Below are positions 1-5,639 of a DNA stretch of 11,685 bases, in pieces. The stretch's first letter is position 1. Each line of letters opens with the position of its first letter. The translations under genes and the position numbers were made by a program. Source of the stretch: Candidatus Omnitrophota bacterium (GTDB lineage Bacteria; Omnitrophota; Gorgyraeia; Gygaellales; Profunditerraquicolaceae); NCBI GenBank assembly GCA_028715095.1, contig JAQUSM010000021.1, positions 1-11,685 of the forward strand. Reading direction: 5' to 3'. The notes below the pieces were generated by a model that did not search any database, had not been told where the DNA came from, and worked only from the letters and a program-made list of their open reading frames with translations.

Positions 1-2
1 CC

Positions 3-281
3 CCGGCAACAGCTAATATAATTGCCAAGCTTGCCGCAGGTATTTGCGATGACCTTTTAACCTGCACAGTTTGTGCAAGCAAAGAAAAGATTTTGATTGC
101 CCCGGCAATGAATGAGATTATGTATAGCAATAAAATTACCCAGAGTAATATTGCGAAATTAAAATCTTGCGGTTATAAATTTATCGCACCGCGTAAAGGC
201 GCGCTTGCCTGCGGTAAGGTGGGGTTAGGTTGTTTAGCAGAACCAGAGGATATTGTTAAAGAAGCAAAAAAATATTTATAA
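3..281 (+). CDS. coaC: Phosphopantothenoylcysteine decarboxylase (CoaC-type flavoprotein), 5'-truncated by window
   Basis: The reading frame is open from base 3, so the true start lies upstream; 92 residues are visible. They match the C-terminal half of the HFCD flavoprotein family (CoaC/Dfp, EpiD). A PATANIIAKLAAG segment opens the fragment, followed by the APAMN motif with its Asn at visible residue 37 and Met 40. The substrate-clamp Cys is in LACG (visible Cys 70). In the family these groups decarboxylate 4'-phosphopantothenoylcysteine to 4'-phosphopantetheine with FMN, in cytoplasmic coenzyme A synthesis. The protein stops shortly after the LACG region, so no CoaB synthetase domain is fused; CoaB would have to be encoded elsewhere. 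One oddity is GLGCLAE, where most relatives have Arg in place of that Cys. A related HFCD decarboxylase with another substrate cannot be fully excluded. Confidence 0.85.
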   Translation, partial: PATANIIAKLAAGICDDLLTCTVCASKEKILIAPAMNEIMYSNKITQSNIAKLKSCGYKFIAPRKGALACGKVGLGCLAEPEDIVKEAKKYL

Positions 282-286
282 CTTTT

Positions 287-358
287 GGCGACGTAGCCAA
301 GTGGTAAGGCAGTTGTCTGCAAAACAACTATTCAGCGGTTCAATTCCGCTCGTCGCCT
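287..358 (+). tRNA. tRNA-Cys (anticodon GCA)
   Basis: A cloverleaf can be folded by eye. The acceptor stem GGCGACG (287-293) pairs with CGTCGCC (351-357). The anticodon stem GTTGT/ACAAC closes the loop CTGCAAA, with anticodon GCA at 319-321. The T arm contains GGTTCAATTCC. The discriminator base is U (358), the identity base expected for tRNA-Cys. The 3' CCA is not encoded. The gene begins 5 bp after the coaC stop and could share its transcript. Confidence 0.96.
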
Positions 359-369
359 TTAATTTTAAC

Positions 370-452
370 GGGCAAGTGGTGGAATGGCATACACGACAGA
401 CTTAAAATCTGTTGGCCGCAAGGTCGTAAGGGTCCGACTCCCTTCTTGCCCA
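370..452 (+). tRNA. tRNA-Leu (anticodon TAA)
   Basis: This is an 83-nt class II tRNA. The acceptor GGGCAAG (370-376) pairs with CTTGCCC (445-451), with discriminator A at 452. The anticodon stem ACAGA/TCTGT encloses CTTAAAA, with anticodon TAA at 403-405. A long variable arm (GGCC-GCAA-GGTC) is typical of leucine tRNAs. The 3' CCA is not encoded. It lies 11 nt after tRNA-Cys, so the two are probably co-transcribed. Confidence 0.96.
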
Positions 453-470
453 TTAGATTCTTTATACATA

Positions 471-499
471 AGGCTCTGACGGAGAACGCGTCAGAGCCT
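471..499 (+). repeat. 11-bp perfect inverted repeat (stem-loop) after tRNA-Leu
   Basis: AGGCTCTGACG (471-481) pairs perfectly with CGTCAGAGCCT (489-499) around the 7-nt loop GAGAACG. The position just after the Cys-Leu tRNA pair suggests a transcription terminator or an RNA-processing or stability hairpin. No U-tract follows on the + strand (CGCTAGAC comes next), so a classical intrinsic terminator is not supported. Function unknown. Confidence 0.7.
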
Positions 500-524
500 C
501 GCTAGACTAAAACTTATTGTGCTC

Positions 525-563
525 GGGCTCATAGCTCATCCCCTACGAGGATTTCGCTATGAG
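525..563 (+). repeat. Partial copy of tRNA-Val 5' end within a hairpin
   Basis: GGGCTCATAGCTCA at 525-538 is identical to the first 14 nt of tRNA-Val at 587-600, 62 bp downstream, and identity ends there. The remainder does not form a tRNA. Instead CTCATAGC (528-535) pairs with GCTATGAG (556-563) as a perfect 8-bp stem, with a smaller ATCC/GGAT stem inside. It may be a degraded tRNA duplication or part of a dispersed palindromic element. Confidence 0.6.
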
Positions 564-586
564 ATTGTAAAGAAACCTGGATTTTA

Positions 587-663
587 GGGCTCATAGCTCA
601 GTTGGTTAGAGCGTTGCGTTGACATCGCAAAGGTCAGTGGTTCAAGTCCACTTGGGCCCACCA
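587..663 (+). tRNA. tRNA-Val (anticodon GAC), CCA encoded
   Basis: The acceptor GGGCTCA (587-593) pairs with TGGGCCC (653-659), including one U-G pair, and the discriminator is A660. The D arm is GCTC..GAGC. The anticodon stem TTGCG/CGCAA closes the loop TTGACAT, with anticodon GAC at 621-623. The T arm contains GGTTCAAGTCC. CCA at 661-663 follows directly, so the 3' end appears genomically encoded, unlike the other two tRNAs here. The DUF6941-like gene begins 45 bp downstream. Confidence 0.96.
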
Positions 664-708
664 TTGATTTAAAAACAGCAAACCATAACTTACTTATCGG
701 AGGAAAAA

Positions 709-1104
709 ATGAGCGTATCAAAATTAAAAGTAAAAGCAATGTTGATTTGTGATAATGTTATGACCGAACAAGGTTCGGGGAAAAATAGTTTGTTAGGTGT
801 TTTTGAGAATATAGATGCTAAGCAGTTTCCTGTTGTTCATCCAACGCTATGTGTTTACATATGTTTCACAGAAGCCTTGGGAAAATATAATTTTCGGCTT
901 GAATTGGTCAACACGGAAGACAATCAACCTGTCTACCCTGGATCAGTAATAACGGGAGTAGAGAGTAGTGATATAATGATGCCCCATAATTTAGTTTTTA
1001 AAATAAATATGATTCTATTACAAAAACCTGGTAAATACGAATTTAGACTTTTTGCCAATGAAGAGATTTGTGAGACAAGTACAATCAATGTAAGGCAGAT
1101 CTAA
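709..1104 (+). CDS. DUF6941-like protein of unknown function
   Basis: This 131-residue protein has no signal peptide and no membrane segment, so it is probably cytoplasmic. The start is well supported by GGAGG at 699-703, 5 nt before the ATG. The N-terminus (KVKAMLICDNVMTEQGSGK, then LLGVFENI) and the later region (F.VVHP.L.VY.....G.Y.FRLELV) resemble my recollection of the family now called DUF6941. Those are short all-beta proteins of unknown function from uncultured and environmental bacteria. Sheet-forming residues alternate through much of the chain, and the C-terminal part (GKYEFRLFANEE) suggests a beta sandwich. No catalytic motif is visible. It ends 10 bp before thrS, whose Shine-Dalgarno overlaps its stop, so the two are almost certainly co-transcribed. 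A link to translation is suggested only by context. The family name is from memory and should be confirmed by profile search. Confidence 0.75.
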   Translation: MSVSKLKVKAMLICDNVMTEQGSGKNSLLGVFENIDAKQFPVVHPTLCVYICFTEALGKYNFRLELVNTEDNQPVYPGSVITGVESSDIMMPHNLVFKINMILLQKPGKYEFRLFANEEICETSTINVRQI

Positions 1105-1114
1105 GGAAACATAA

Positions 1115-3055
1115 ATGACAGAGGATAAACAACCTTTACCTAAAACTTCCGCGGCATCTGGGAATGTTCTCGCAGAGTCTAATTCTTGGAAGCTAGAGCC
1201 AGCAGCCCAGGAAGCATTGAGTGAGCAATGGTCAACTGCGGCGACAAAAAGAATAACGGCGCCGATTTTTGGACCTGGGGAAATGACTCTAGAGAGAACA
1301 TATTCACTTGGCTCCACATGCTACGGTAAAGAGCATGATCGTTTAGAGACCTTACGTCATTCCTGTGCACACGTGTTGGCTAAGGCAGTTAAAGAGCTAT
1401 GGCCAGAAACAAAACTTGCTTTTGGTCCCGCAACCGAAGATGGATTTTATTATGATTTTGATAGAAAAGAATCATTTACTGAAGAGGATTTTAAGCTCAT
1501 TGAGAATAAAATGCAAGATATCATCAAGAGAAATGAACGGTTTATTAAGGAAATGGTTTCCAAGGAAAGGGCAATTAATCTATTTAAAAAATTGAAAGAG
1601 AATTATAAGGTTGAGCATATTAAGACTTGGGAATATACAAAGGTTAGTGTTTATAGGACAGGAGACGACTTTGTAGATTTATGTATTGGTCCGCATATAA
1701 AATCAACCGGTAAGATTAAGGCTTTTAAGTTGCTGTCGGTTGCCGGTGCTTACTGGCATGGGATTGAAACTAATCCCATGCTGCAGAGAATTTATGGGAC
1801 CTGTTTTAATACGCAAAACGAATTGGATGAATATTTAAATTCCCTGGAGGAAGCAAAACTACGTGACCATAGGAAACTGGGGCCTAGCTTGGGATTTTTT
1901 GATATTTATCATGAAGAGGCAGGAGCTGGATTAGTGTTTTATCACCCTAAGGGGGCCCTGCTGCGCACCATCATTGAAGATTATGAGAAAAAAGAGCATT
2001 TAAAACGCGGCTATCAGATGGTAATTACCCCCCATATTATGGATGCTGCGCTCTGGAAGACCAGCGGGCACTATGATTATTACCGGGAAAACATGTATTC
2101 TTTCGTGGCCGAAGAGAAAGAGTTTGTCTTAAAGCCAATGAATTGTCCGGGGCATATTTTGATATATAAATCAAAAACCAGAAGTTATAAAGATTTACCT
2201 ATACGCCTGTTTGAGCTGGGCACAGTTTATCGCCGGGAAAAAGCAGGAGTTCTCCACGGGTTACTGCGGGTGCGCGGATTTACCCAGGATGATGCACATG
2301 TATTTTGTTTAGCGGAACAGCTATCCCAGGAAATTAAAGCGATTATTGATTTTGTTTTTGATACTATGAAAGTTTTCGGGTTTGATTCGGTGGGGATTGA
2401 ACTTAGCACGCGGCCGGAAAAGTCTATTGGTTCGGATGAAGATTGGCAGAGGGCTACCGATGCCCTGGAATCGGCATTAAAGGACAAAGGATTAAGCTAT
2501 GATGTCAATGTAGGAGACGGCGCATTTTATGGACCGAAGATTGACATAAAACTGAAAGATGCGCTTAAAAGGACTTGGCAATGCGCAACTATCCAATGTG
2601 ATTTTGCCTTACCCAAACGGTTTGACCTTACTTATGTTGATGCCGAGGGTAAAGAAAGACAGCCAATTATGCTGCACCGGGTTTTATTGGGGAGTCTGGA
2701 ACGTTTTATCGGCGCCTTAATTGAACATTATAAAGGAGAGCTCCCTCTTTGGTTAAGCCCTACTCAGGTTTTATTAATTCCGATAAAGGAATCAGTTGTT
2801 CCTTACGCCCAGAAGGTAAAAGAGGAGTTAGAAAAAAACCAAATACGTGTGGATATGGATATGCGCAATGAATCCCTGGATAAAAGAATCCGCAATGCGG
2901 AATTAAACAAGATTCCTTACTGTCTGATTTTAGGTGACCGTGAAGCAAAGCAGGCTCAGGTGAGCGTGCGTAAAAAGGGCCGCGGCGATCTGGGCGCAAT
3001 TGCGTTGGATAAATTTATTGAGGAATTAATTAATCAGATTAAGCAGCATAAATAG
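1115..3055 (+). CDS. thrS: Threonyl-tRNA synthetase, TGS domain absent, unrecognised N-terminus
   Basis: Charges tRNA-Thr with threonine in the cytoplasm; 646 residues. The editing (N2) domain starts near residue 76: H82 and H86 in RHSCAH, and C190 and H194 in DLCIGPH, the expected hydrolytic-site set. The class II core follows. Zinc ligands that bind threonine are C344 (NCPGH), H395 (DDAHVF) and H521 (MLHR), and motif 3 is GSLERFIGAL. The C-terminal anticodon-binding domain (about 549-646) is complete. The length is near the family norm of about 640, but residues 1-75 show no resemblance to the usual TGS domain and are rich in Ala, Ser, Thr and Glu. The start is chosen because AAGGA (1103-1107) sits 7 nt before this ATG. 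The only other in-frame ATG (1283, residue 57) has a poor ribosome site. The gene heads the thrS-infC-rpmI-rplT series. Function is secure; the role of the N-terminus is unknown. Confidence 0.97.
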   Translation: MTEDKQPLPKTSAASGNVLAESNSWKLEPAAQEALSEQWSTAATKRITAPIFGPGEMTLERTYSLGSTCYGKEHDRLETLRHSCAHVLAKAVKELWPETKLAFGPATEDGFYYDFDRKESFTEEDFKLIENKMQDIIKRNERFIKEMVSKERAINLFKKLKENYKVEHIKTWEYTKVSVYRTGDDFVDLCIGPHIKSTGKIKAFKLLSVAGAYWHGIETNPMLQRIYGTCFNTQNELDEYLNSLEEAKLRDHRKLGPSLGFFDIYHEEAGAGLVFYHPKGALLRTIIEDYEKKEHLKRGYQMVITPHIMDAALWKTSGHYDYYRENMYSFVAEEKEFVLKPMNCPGHILIYKSKTRSYKDLPIRLFELGTVYRREKAGVLHGLLRVRGFTQDDAHVFCLAEQLSQEIKAIIDFVFDTMKVFGFDSVGIELSTRPEKSIGSDEDWQRATDALESALKDKGLSYDVNVGDGAFYGPKIDIKLKDALKRTWQCATIQCDFALPKRFDLTYVDAEGKERQPIMLHRVLLGSLERFIGALIEHYKGELPLWLSPTQVLLIPIKESVVPYAQKVKEELEKNQIRVDMDMRNESLDKRIRNAELNKIPYCLILGDREAKQAQVSVRKKGRGDLGAIALDKFIEELINQIKQHK

Positions 3056-3060
3056 AAAGA

Positions 3061-3075
3061 GAGGTGGTTGCTATA
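3061..3075 (+). promoter_or_regulatory. infC ribosome binding site with probable AUA start codon
   Basis: GAGGTGG at 3061-3067 closely matches the anti-Shine-Dalgarno complement (GGAGGTGAT). The GTG inside it is the first conventional in-frame start, but the ribosome site would then overlap its own start codon. ATA at 3073 lies 8 nt after GAGG, the ideal spacing, and reading from it gives (M)KKFIRINERI, a typical IF3 N-terminus. infC in several bacteria uses AUU or similar codons so that IF3 represses its own translation. An AUA start is therefore inferred. Confidence 0.6.
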
Positions 3076-3579
3076 AAAAAGTTCATTCGTATCAACGAGA
3101 GGATAAACTCGCCGCAAGTCAGAGTCATCGGAAGCGATGGTAGCCAGTTGGGAGTAATGTCTGTGCAGAGGGCTTTAGAGATTGCTAACCAGCAGGAATT
3201 AGATTTAGTAGAGGTTGCTTCAGCTGCTACCCCGCCGGTTTGCCGGATTATTGAATTCAGTAAATTTAAATATGACCTTGAAAAAAAAGAGCGTGAAGCA
3301 AAAAAGCATCAAAAACAGGGCCGACTGAAGGAGATCCGCCTTAAGCCGAATATAGACGAGCATGATTTCGAAACCAAGGTCAAACAGGTGGTGAGTTTCT
3401 TAAAGAAAAAAGACAAAGTTAAGGTCAACCTTTTCTTTCGCGGCAGGCAGATGGAGCACTTGGATTTAGGAAGAAAGGTTCTAGATAAATTTATCATTGA
3501 TACTCAGAGTGAAGGCCAGGTGGAAAAGTCCCCGTCATTGGAAGGCAGAATTATGTCCTTTGTGATTGCGCCAAAATAA
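3064..3579 (+). CDS. infC: Translation initiation factor IF-3
   Basis: IF3 binds the 30S subunit, prevents premature 50S joining and checks the start codon and initiator tRNA. The frame gives 171 residues from GTG 3064, or 168 from the preferred ATA at 3073; the family is usually 165-180. The N-terminal domain is seen in RINERI, VRVIGSDGSQLG and LDLVEVA....PPVCRI...SKFKY. A lysine-rich linker (about 75-90) leads to the C-terminal domain with EIRLKPNIDEHDFETK, KVKVNLFFRGRQMEH and ending EGRIMSFVIAPK. The coordinates use the first conventional start, but the Shine-Dalgarno geometry points to the downstream ATA. It begins 8 bp after thrS and is followed 21 bp later by rpmI, the classical infC-rpmI-rplT order. 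A rare start codon would place it under feedback control by its own product. Confidence 0.97.
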   Translation: MVAIKKFIRINERINSPQVRVIGSDGSQLGVMSVQRALEIANQQELDLVEVASAATPPVCRIIEFSKFKYDLEKKEREAKKHQKQGRLKEIRLKPNIDEHDFETKVKQVVSFLKKKDKVKVNLFFRGRQMEHLDLGRKVLDKFIIDTQSEGQVEKSPSLEGRIMSFVIAPK

Positions 3580-3600
3580 GGTATAATAAGGAGAAAAAAA

Positions 3601-3801
3601 ATGGGAAAGTTGAAAACCAAAAGAGGGGTAGCTAAGCGTTTTAAGCTTACCAAGAAAGGTAAGGTTAAGTATTCGGCGGGGGGTAAGAGTCATTTAGCTT
3701 CCTCTAAGAAAACCAGCAAAATAAGAAACTTAAGGAAACGCAAGACTCTTGCCGGAAAAAAGGAAGTAAGGTTTATAAAATCTATGTTACCATATGGTTA
3801 G
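3601..3801 (+). CDS. rpmI: 50S ribosomal protein L35
   Basis: A 66-residue, very basic protein, the normal size for bL35, a small component of the large ribosomal subunit. Recognisable elements are the N-terminal KLKTKRGVAKRFKLTKKGK, then GKSHLASSKKTSKIRNLRK, and the C-terminal end IKSMLPYG. AAGGAG at 3588-3593 is 7 nt before the ATG, a strong ribosome site. It lies between infC and rplT in the conserved order. In E. coli this pair is repressed by L20 binding a pseudoknot in the leader. No comparable structure can be confirmed by eye here, because the upstream gap is only 21 bp and any operator would lie inside infC. Confidence 0.98.
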   Translation: MGKLKTKRGVAKRFKLTKKGKVKYSAGGKSHLASSKKTSKIRNLRKRKTLAGKKEVRFIKSMLPYG

Positions 3802-3824
3802 GATAGTGTTTTAAAGGAGAAAAA

Positions 3825-4172
3825 ATGGCAAAGGCTAAGCACAGTGTAGCAACTCGTAAAAGAAAAAAGAAGGTTTTAAAACAGGCTAAAGGATTTTGGG
3901 GAGACCGCAGCAAACAGTACCAGCAGGCAAAAAGGGTATTGATGCATGCGCTTACATATGCCTACCGTGACCGCCGGAACAAGAAACGTGAATTCCGCAG
4001 GCTTTGGATTGCGCGTATCAACGCGGCTTGCCGTCAGGAAGGGATTACTTATAGCGTATTTATGAGCGGCTTAAAGAAGTCCAAAATTAATCTGGACCGT
4101 AAAATTTTGGCAGATTTGGCGGTACGGGATAATGATGCTTTTAAGAAGATAGTTGAGATCATTAAAAAGTAA
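3825..4172 (+). CDS. rplT: 50S ribosomal protein L20
   Basis: A 115-residue basic protein, close to the usual 115-120 of bL20, which binds 23S rRNA and is needed early in large-subunit assembly. The long basic N-terminal extension (to about residue 58: KRKKKVLKQAKGFWGDRSKQY, RDRRNKKREFRRLWIARIN) is followed by the globular domain with ITYSVFMSGLKKSKINLDRK and LADLAVRDNDAF. AAGGAG at 3814-3819 precedes the ATG by 5 nt. The protein is complete. It is followed 29 bp later by the first RCK gene rather than by pheS, the usual neighbour in many bacteria. Confidence 0.98.
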   Translation: MAKAKHSVATRKRKKKVLKQAKGFWGDRSKQYQQAKRVLMHALTYAYRDRRNKKREFRRLWIARINAACRQEGITYSVFMSGLKKSKINLDRKILADLAVRDNDAFKKIVEIIKK

Positions 4173-4201
4173 GACCTGATATTTGTGGCGAGAGGTTACC
4201 T

Positions 4202-4855
4202 ATGTACGTAGTTATTGTAGGCTGTGGAAGGGTGGGGGCGGAGTTGGCCAAGCTCTTATCTGGAGAAGGCCATGATGTGGTGATTATTGATAAATCACAG
4301 GAATCTTTTTCCCGCCTGGGGGATACTTTTAACGGCTTAACTATGGTGGGTAATGGTTTTGATCTGGCGCTTCTTAAGCAGGTGGGTATTGAGAAGGCGG
4401 ATGCTTTTTGTTCGGTAACTAACGGTGATAATACTAATTTAATCAGCGCCCAGGTTGCCAAAAAAATATTCCGCGTCCCTAAGGTTTTTGCGCGTGTATA
4501 TGATCCGCAGCGGGCGCATATTTACGCGGCCCTTGGTTTGGATATCATCAGCGGGACGATGCTTTTTTCATCCATGCTGAGAGATAAAATAATTGAAAGC
4601 AGGTTTTCCAGCTATCTGATTGAATCCAAGGATTTAGGAGTTATCGAAATTGAAGTAAAAAATAGCTTAGTTGGGAAAACCATCCAGGATATAAATATCG
4701 CCGGGGAGTTTATTGTAGTAGCTATCAGGAGAATGCAGGGGGTTATTATCCCTGAACCCAAAACCGTTTTAAAAAATAAAGATACGTTAATGGGCGTGCT
4801 TAAAGTTTCCAACCTCCAGGAGATCAGGGAAAAGTTCCATCTGGGAGAGGAATAG
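4202..4855 (+). CDS. trkA: TrkA/KtrA-type K+ channel regulatory protein (single RCK), first copy
   Basis: A 217-residue soluble regulator predicted to sit as a ring on the cytoplasmic face of the TrkH channel, gating it by nucleotide binding. The RCK_N Rossmann fold shows VIVGCGRVG (Gly 7, 9, 12), acidic D30 at the end of strand 2 (ribose contact of NAD-type ligands), and VGNGFD and SVTNGDNTN in the following strands. The RCK_C domain covers about 135-215. E. coli TrkA (458 residues) has two such units fused; here the two halves are separate genes, like KtrA. AGAGG about 7 nt before the ATG supports the start. It ends 2 bp before the second copy. The subfamily (Trk versus Ktr) cannot be fixed by eye. 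Confidence 0.93.
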   Translation: MYVVIVGCGRVGAELAKLLSGEGHDVVIIDKSQESFSRLGDTFNGLTMVGNGFDLALLKQVGIEKADAFCSVTNGDNTNLISAQVAKKIFRVPKVFARVYDPQRAHIYAALGLDIISGTMLFSSMLRDKIIESRFSSYLIESKDLGVIEIEVKNSLVGKTIQDINIAGEFIVVAIRRMQGVIIPEPKTVLKNKDTLMGVLKVSNLQEIREKFHLGEE

Positions 4856-4857
4856 AT

Positions 4858-5520
4858 ATGTATATTTTAATTATCGGAGCAGGGAAAGTAGGTTATTTTC
4901 TAGCCAAGAGGCTCTGCCAGGGTAAACATACGGTAAGCATAATTGACAGAGACCGCCTGGTCTGCGATGAGATTGCAAAGGAATTAGAAGCCCTGGTAAT
5001 TAATGGCGATGGCTGCGATCCTAAGATACTGGAGGAGGCCGGGATCGAGCGCGCGGATGTCTTGGCTGCGGTTACCGGAGATGATGAGGATAACCTGATT
5101 GTTTGCCAGTTAGCCAAAGAGAAATTCAATCTCCAGCGTACGGTTGGACGCGTAAATAATCCCGATAATGAACATACATTTAATGAGTTGGGAATTGATG
5201 TGCCGGTTGATTCCACGAAGATTATCGCAAAAGTTATTGAAGAAGAGGTTTCCTTTTCCGATTTTGTAAATTTAATGAGTTTTAAGCGCGGTAAGCTCGC
5301 TATAGTGCGCGTAGATCTGCCCAGCGATTCCCCCGTAATTAATAAAGAAATAAAAGATATCACTTTGCCGCAGGACGCGGTTTTGGTTTCTATTGTCCGC
5401 GGAGAAGAAGTGATTCTTCCCAAAGGTAATACGATACTTAAGACCGGAGATGATGTGATCGCGCTTACCTTGGTTGGCAATGAGCCGCAACTATTAAGCC
5501 TTTTAGCCGGGAAGTTTTAA
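4858..5520 (+). CDS. trkA: TrkA/KtrA-type K+ channel regulatory protein (single RCK), second copy
   Basis: A 220-residue paralogue of the preceding gene with the same plan: IIGAGKVG (Gly 7, 9, 12), D30 in IIDRDR, INGDGCD (about 48-54), AAVTGDDEDNL (about 70-80), and an RCK_C domain at about 135-220. Sequence differs substantially from the first copy, so this is an old duplication. The pair probably makes a hetero-oligomeric gating ring equivalent to the two-RCK TrkA of enterobacteria; that is inference. A good ribosome site (GGGAGAGG) lies inside the end of the first copy, 2 bp separate the genes, and translation is likely coupled. A 38-codon ORF begins 2 bp after its stop. Confidence 0.93.
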   Translation: MYILIIGAGKVGYFLAKRLCQGKHTVSIIDRDRLVCDEIAKELEALVINGDGCDPKILEEAGIERADVLAAVTGDDEDNLIVCQLAKEKFNLQRTVGRVNNPDNEHTFNELGIDVPVDSTKIIAKVIEEEVSFSDFVNLMSFKRGKLAIVRVDLPSDSPVINKEIKDITLPQDAVLVSIVRGEEVILPKGNTILKTGDDVIALTLVGNEPQLLSLLAGKF

Positions 5521-5522
5521 AA

Positions 5523-5639
5523 ATGAAAGTTAAGCTTACTTTAAATATCCTCTTCGGAATAGCTACGGAACTTCTATACGTTTTTTCTATCATGCTGGCA
5601 GCTTTTTTAATCTGCCTGACTATCTATTTTAAATTATGA
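5523..5639 (+). CDS. Small single-helix membrane protein between trkA and trkH
   Basis: A 38-codon ORF beginning at ATG 5523 and ending TGA 5637-5639. The protein begins MKVKLTLNILFG and carries one hydrophobic segment (about residues 9-36, ending CLTIYF) after a positively charged N-terminus. That predicts a single membrane helix with its N-terminus in the cytoplasm. The gap between trkA and trkH is otherwise unexplained, and this ORF fills it exactly: it starts 2 bp after trkA, and its last codons form an ATGA overlap with the trkH start at 5636. GGGAAG upstream is a possible ribosome site. I do not recognise a family. By position it may be a small accessory subunit of the channel, as KdpF is for Kdp, or a leader that couples translation to trkH. 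Confidence 0.6.
   Translation: MKVKLTLNILFGIATELLYVFSIMLAAFLICLTIYFKL

Noticed and set aside
664..691. TTGATT - 16 bp - TAACTT before the DUF6941-like gene
   Set aside because: The -10 matches only three of six positions, and the start would fall in the SD. The operon promoter is probably farther upstream or shared with tRNA-Val.
1230..1275. Faint T-box-like TGGTCAACTGCGG plus a 5-bp CGGCG/CGCCG stem followed by T5 inside the thrS N-terminal region
   Set aside because: It lacks the conserved T-box core and any Stem I, the stem is short with a 16-nt loop, and it lies inside a frame with a strong SD and start.
1115..3055. Possible frameshift near residue 75 of thrS joining an unrelated ORF to a truncated synthetase
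   Set aside because: I saw no TGS-like peptide in the other two frames over 1115-1345, and the frame is continuous with a good SD. An assembly error is not indicated.
3560..3587. Promoter-like TTGTGA - 16 bp - TATAAT at the end of infC
   Set aside because: The -10 is perfect, but transcription would begin inside the rpmI Shine-Dalgarno (3588-3593), so it could serve at best rplT and downstream genes. A/T-rich SD leaders often mimic TATAAT.
4893..5480. 195-codon open frame on the - strand opposite the second RCK gene
   Set aside because: It is Ser/Thr/Ile-rich, has no recognisable motif, and fully overlaps a gene with clear Rossmann motifs. It is a shadow frame.
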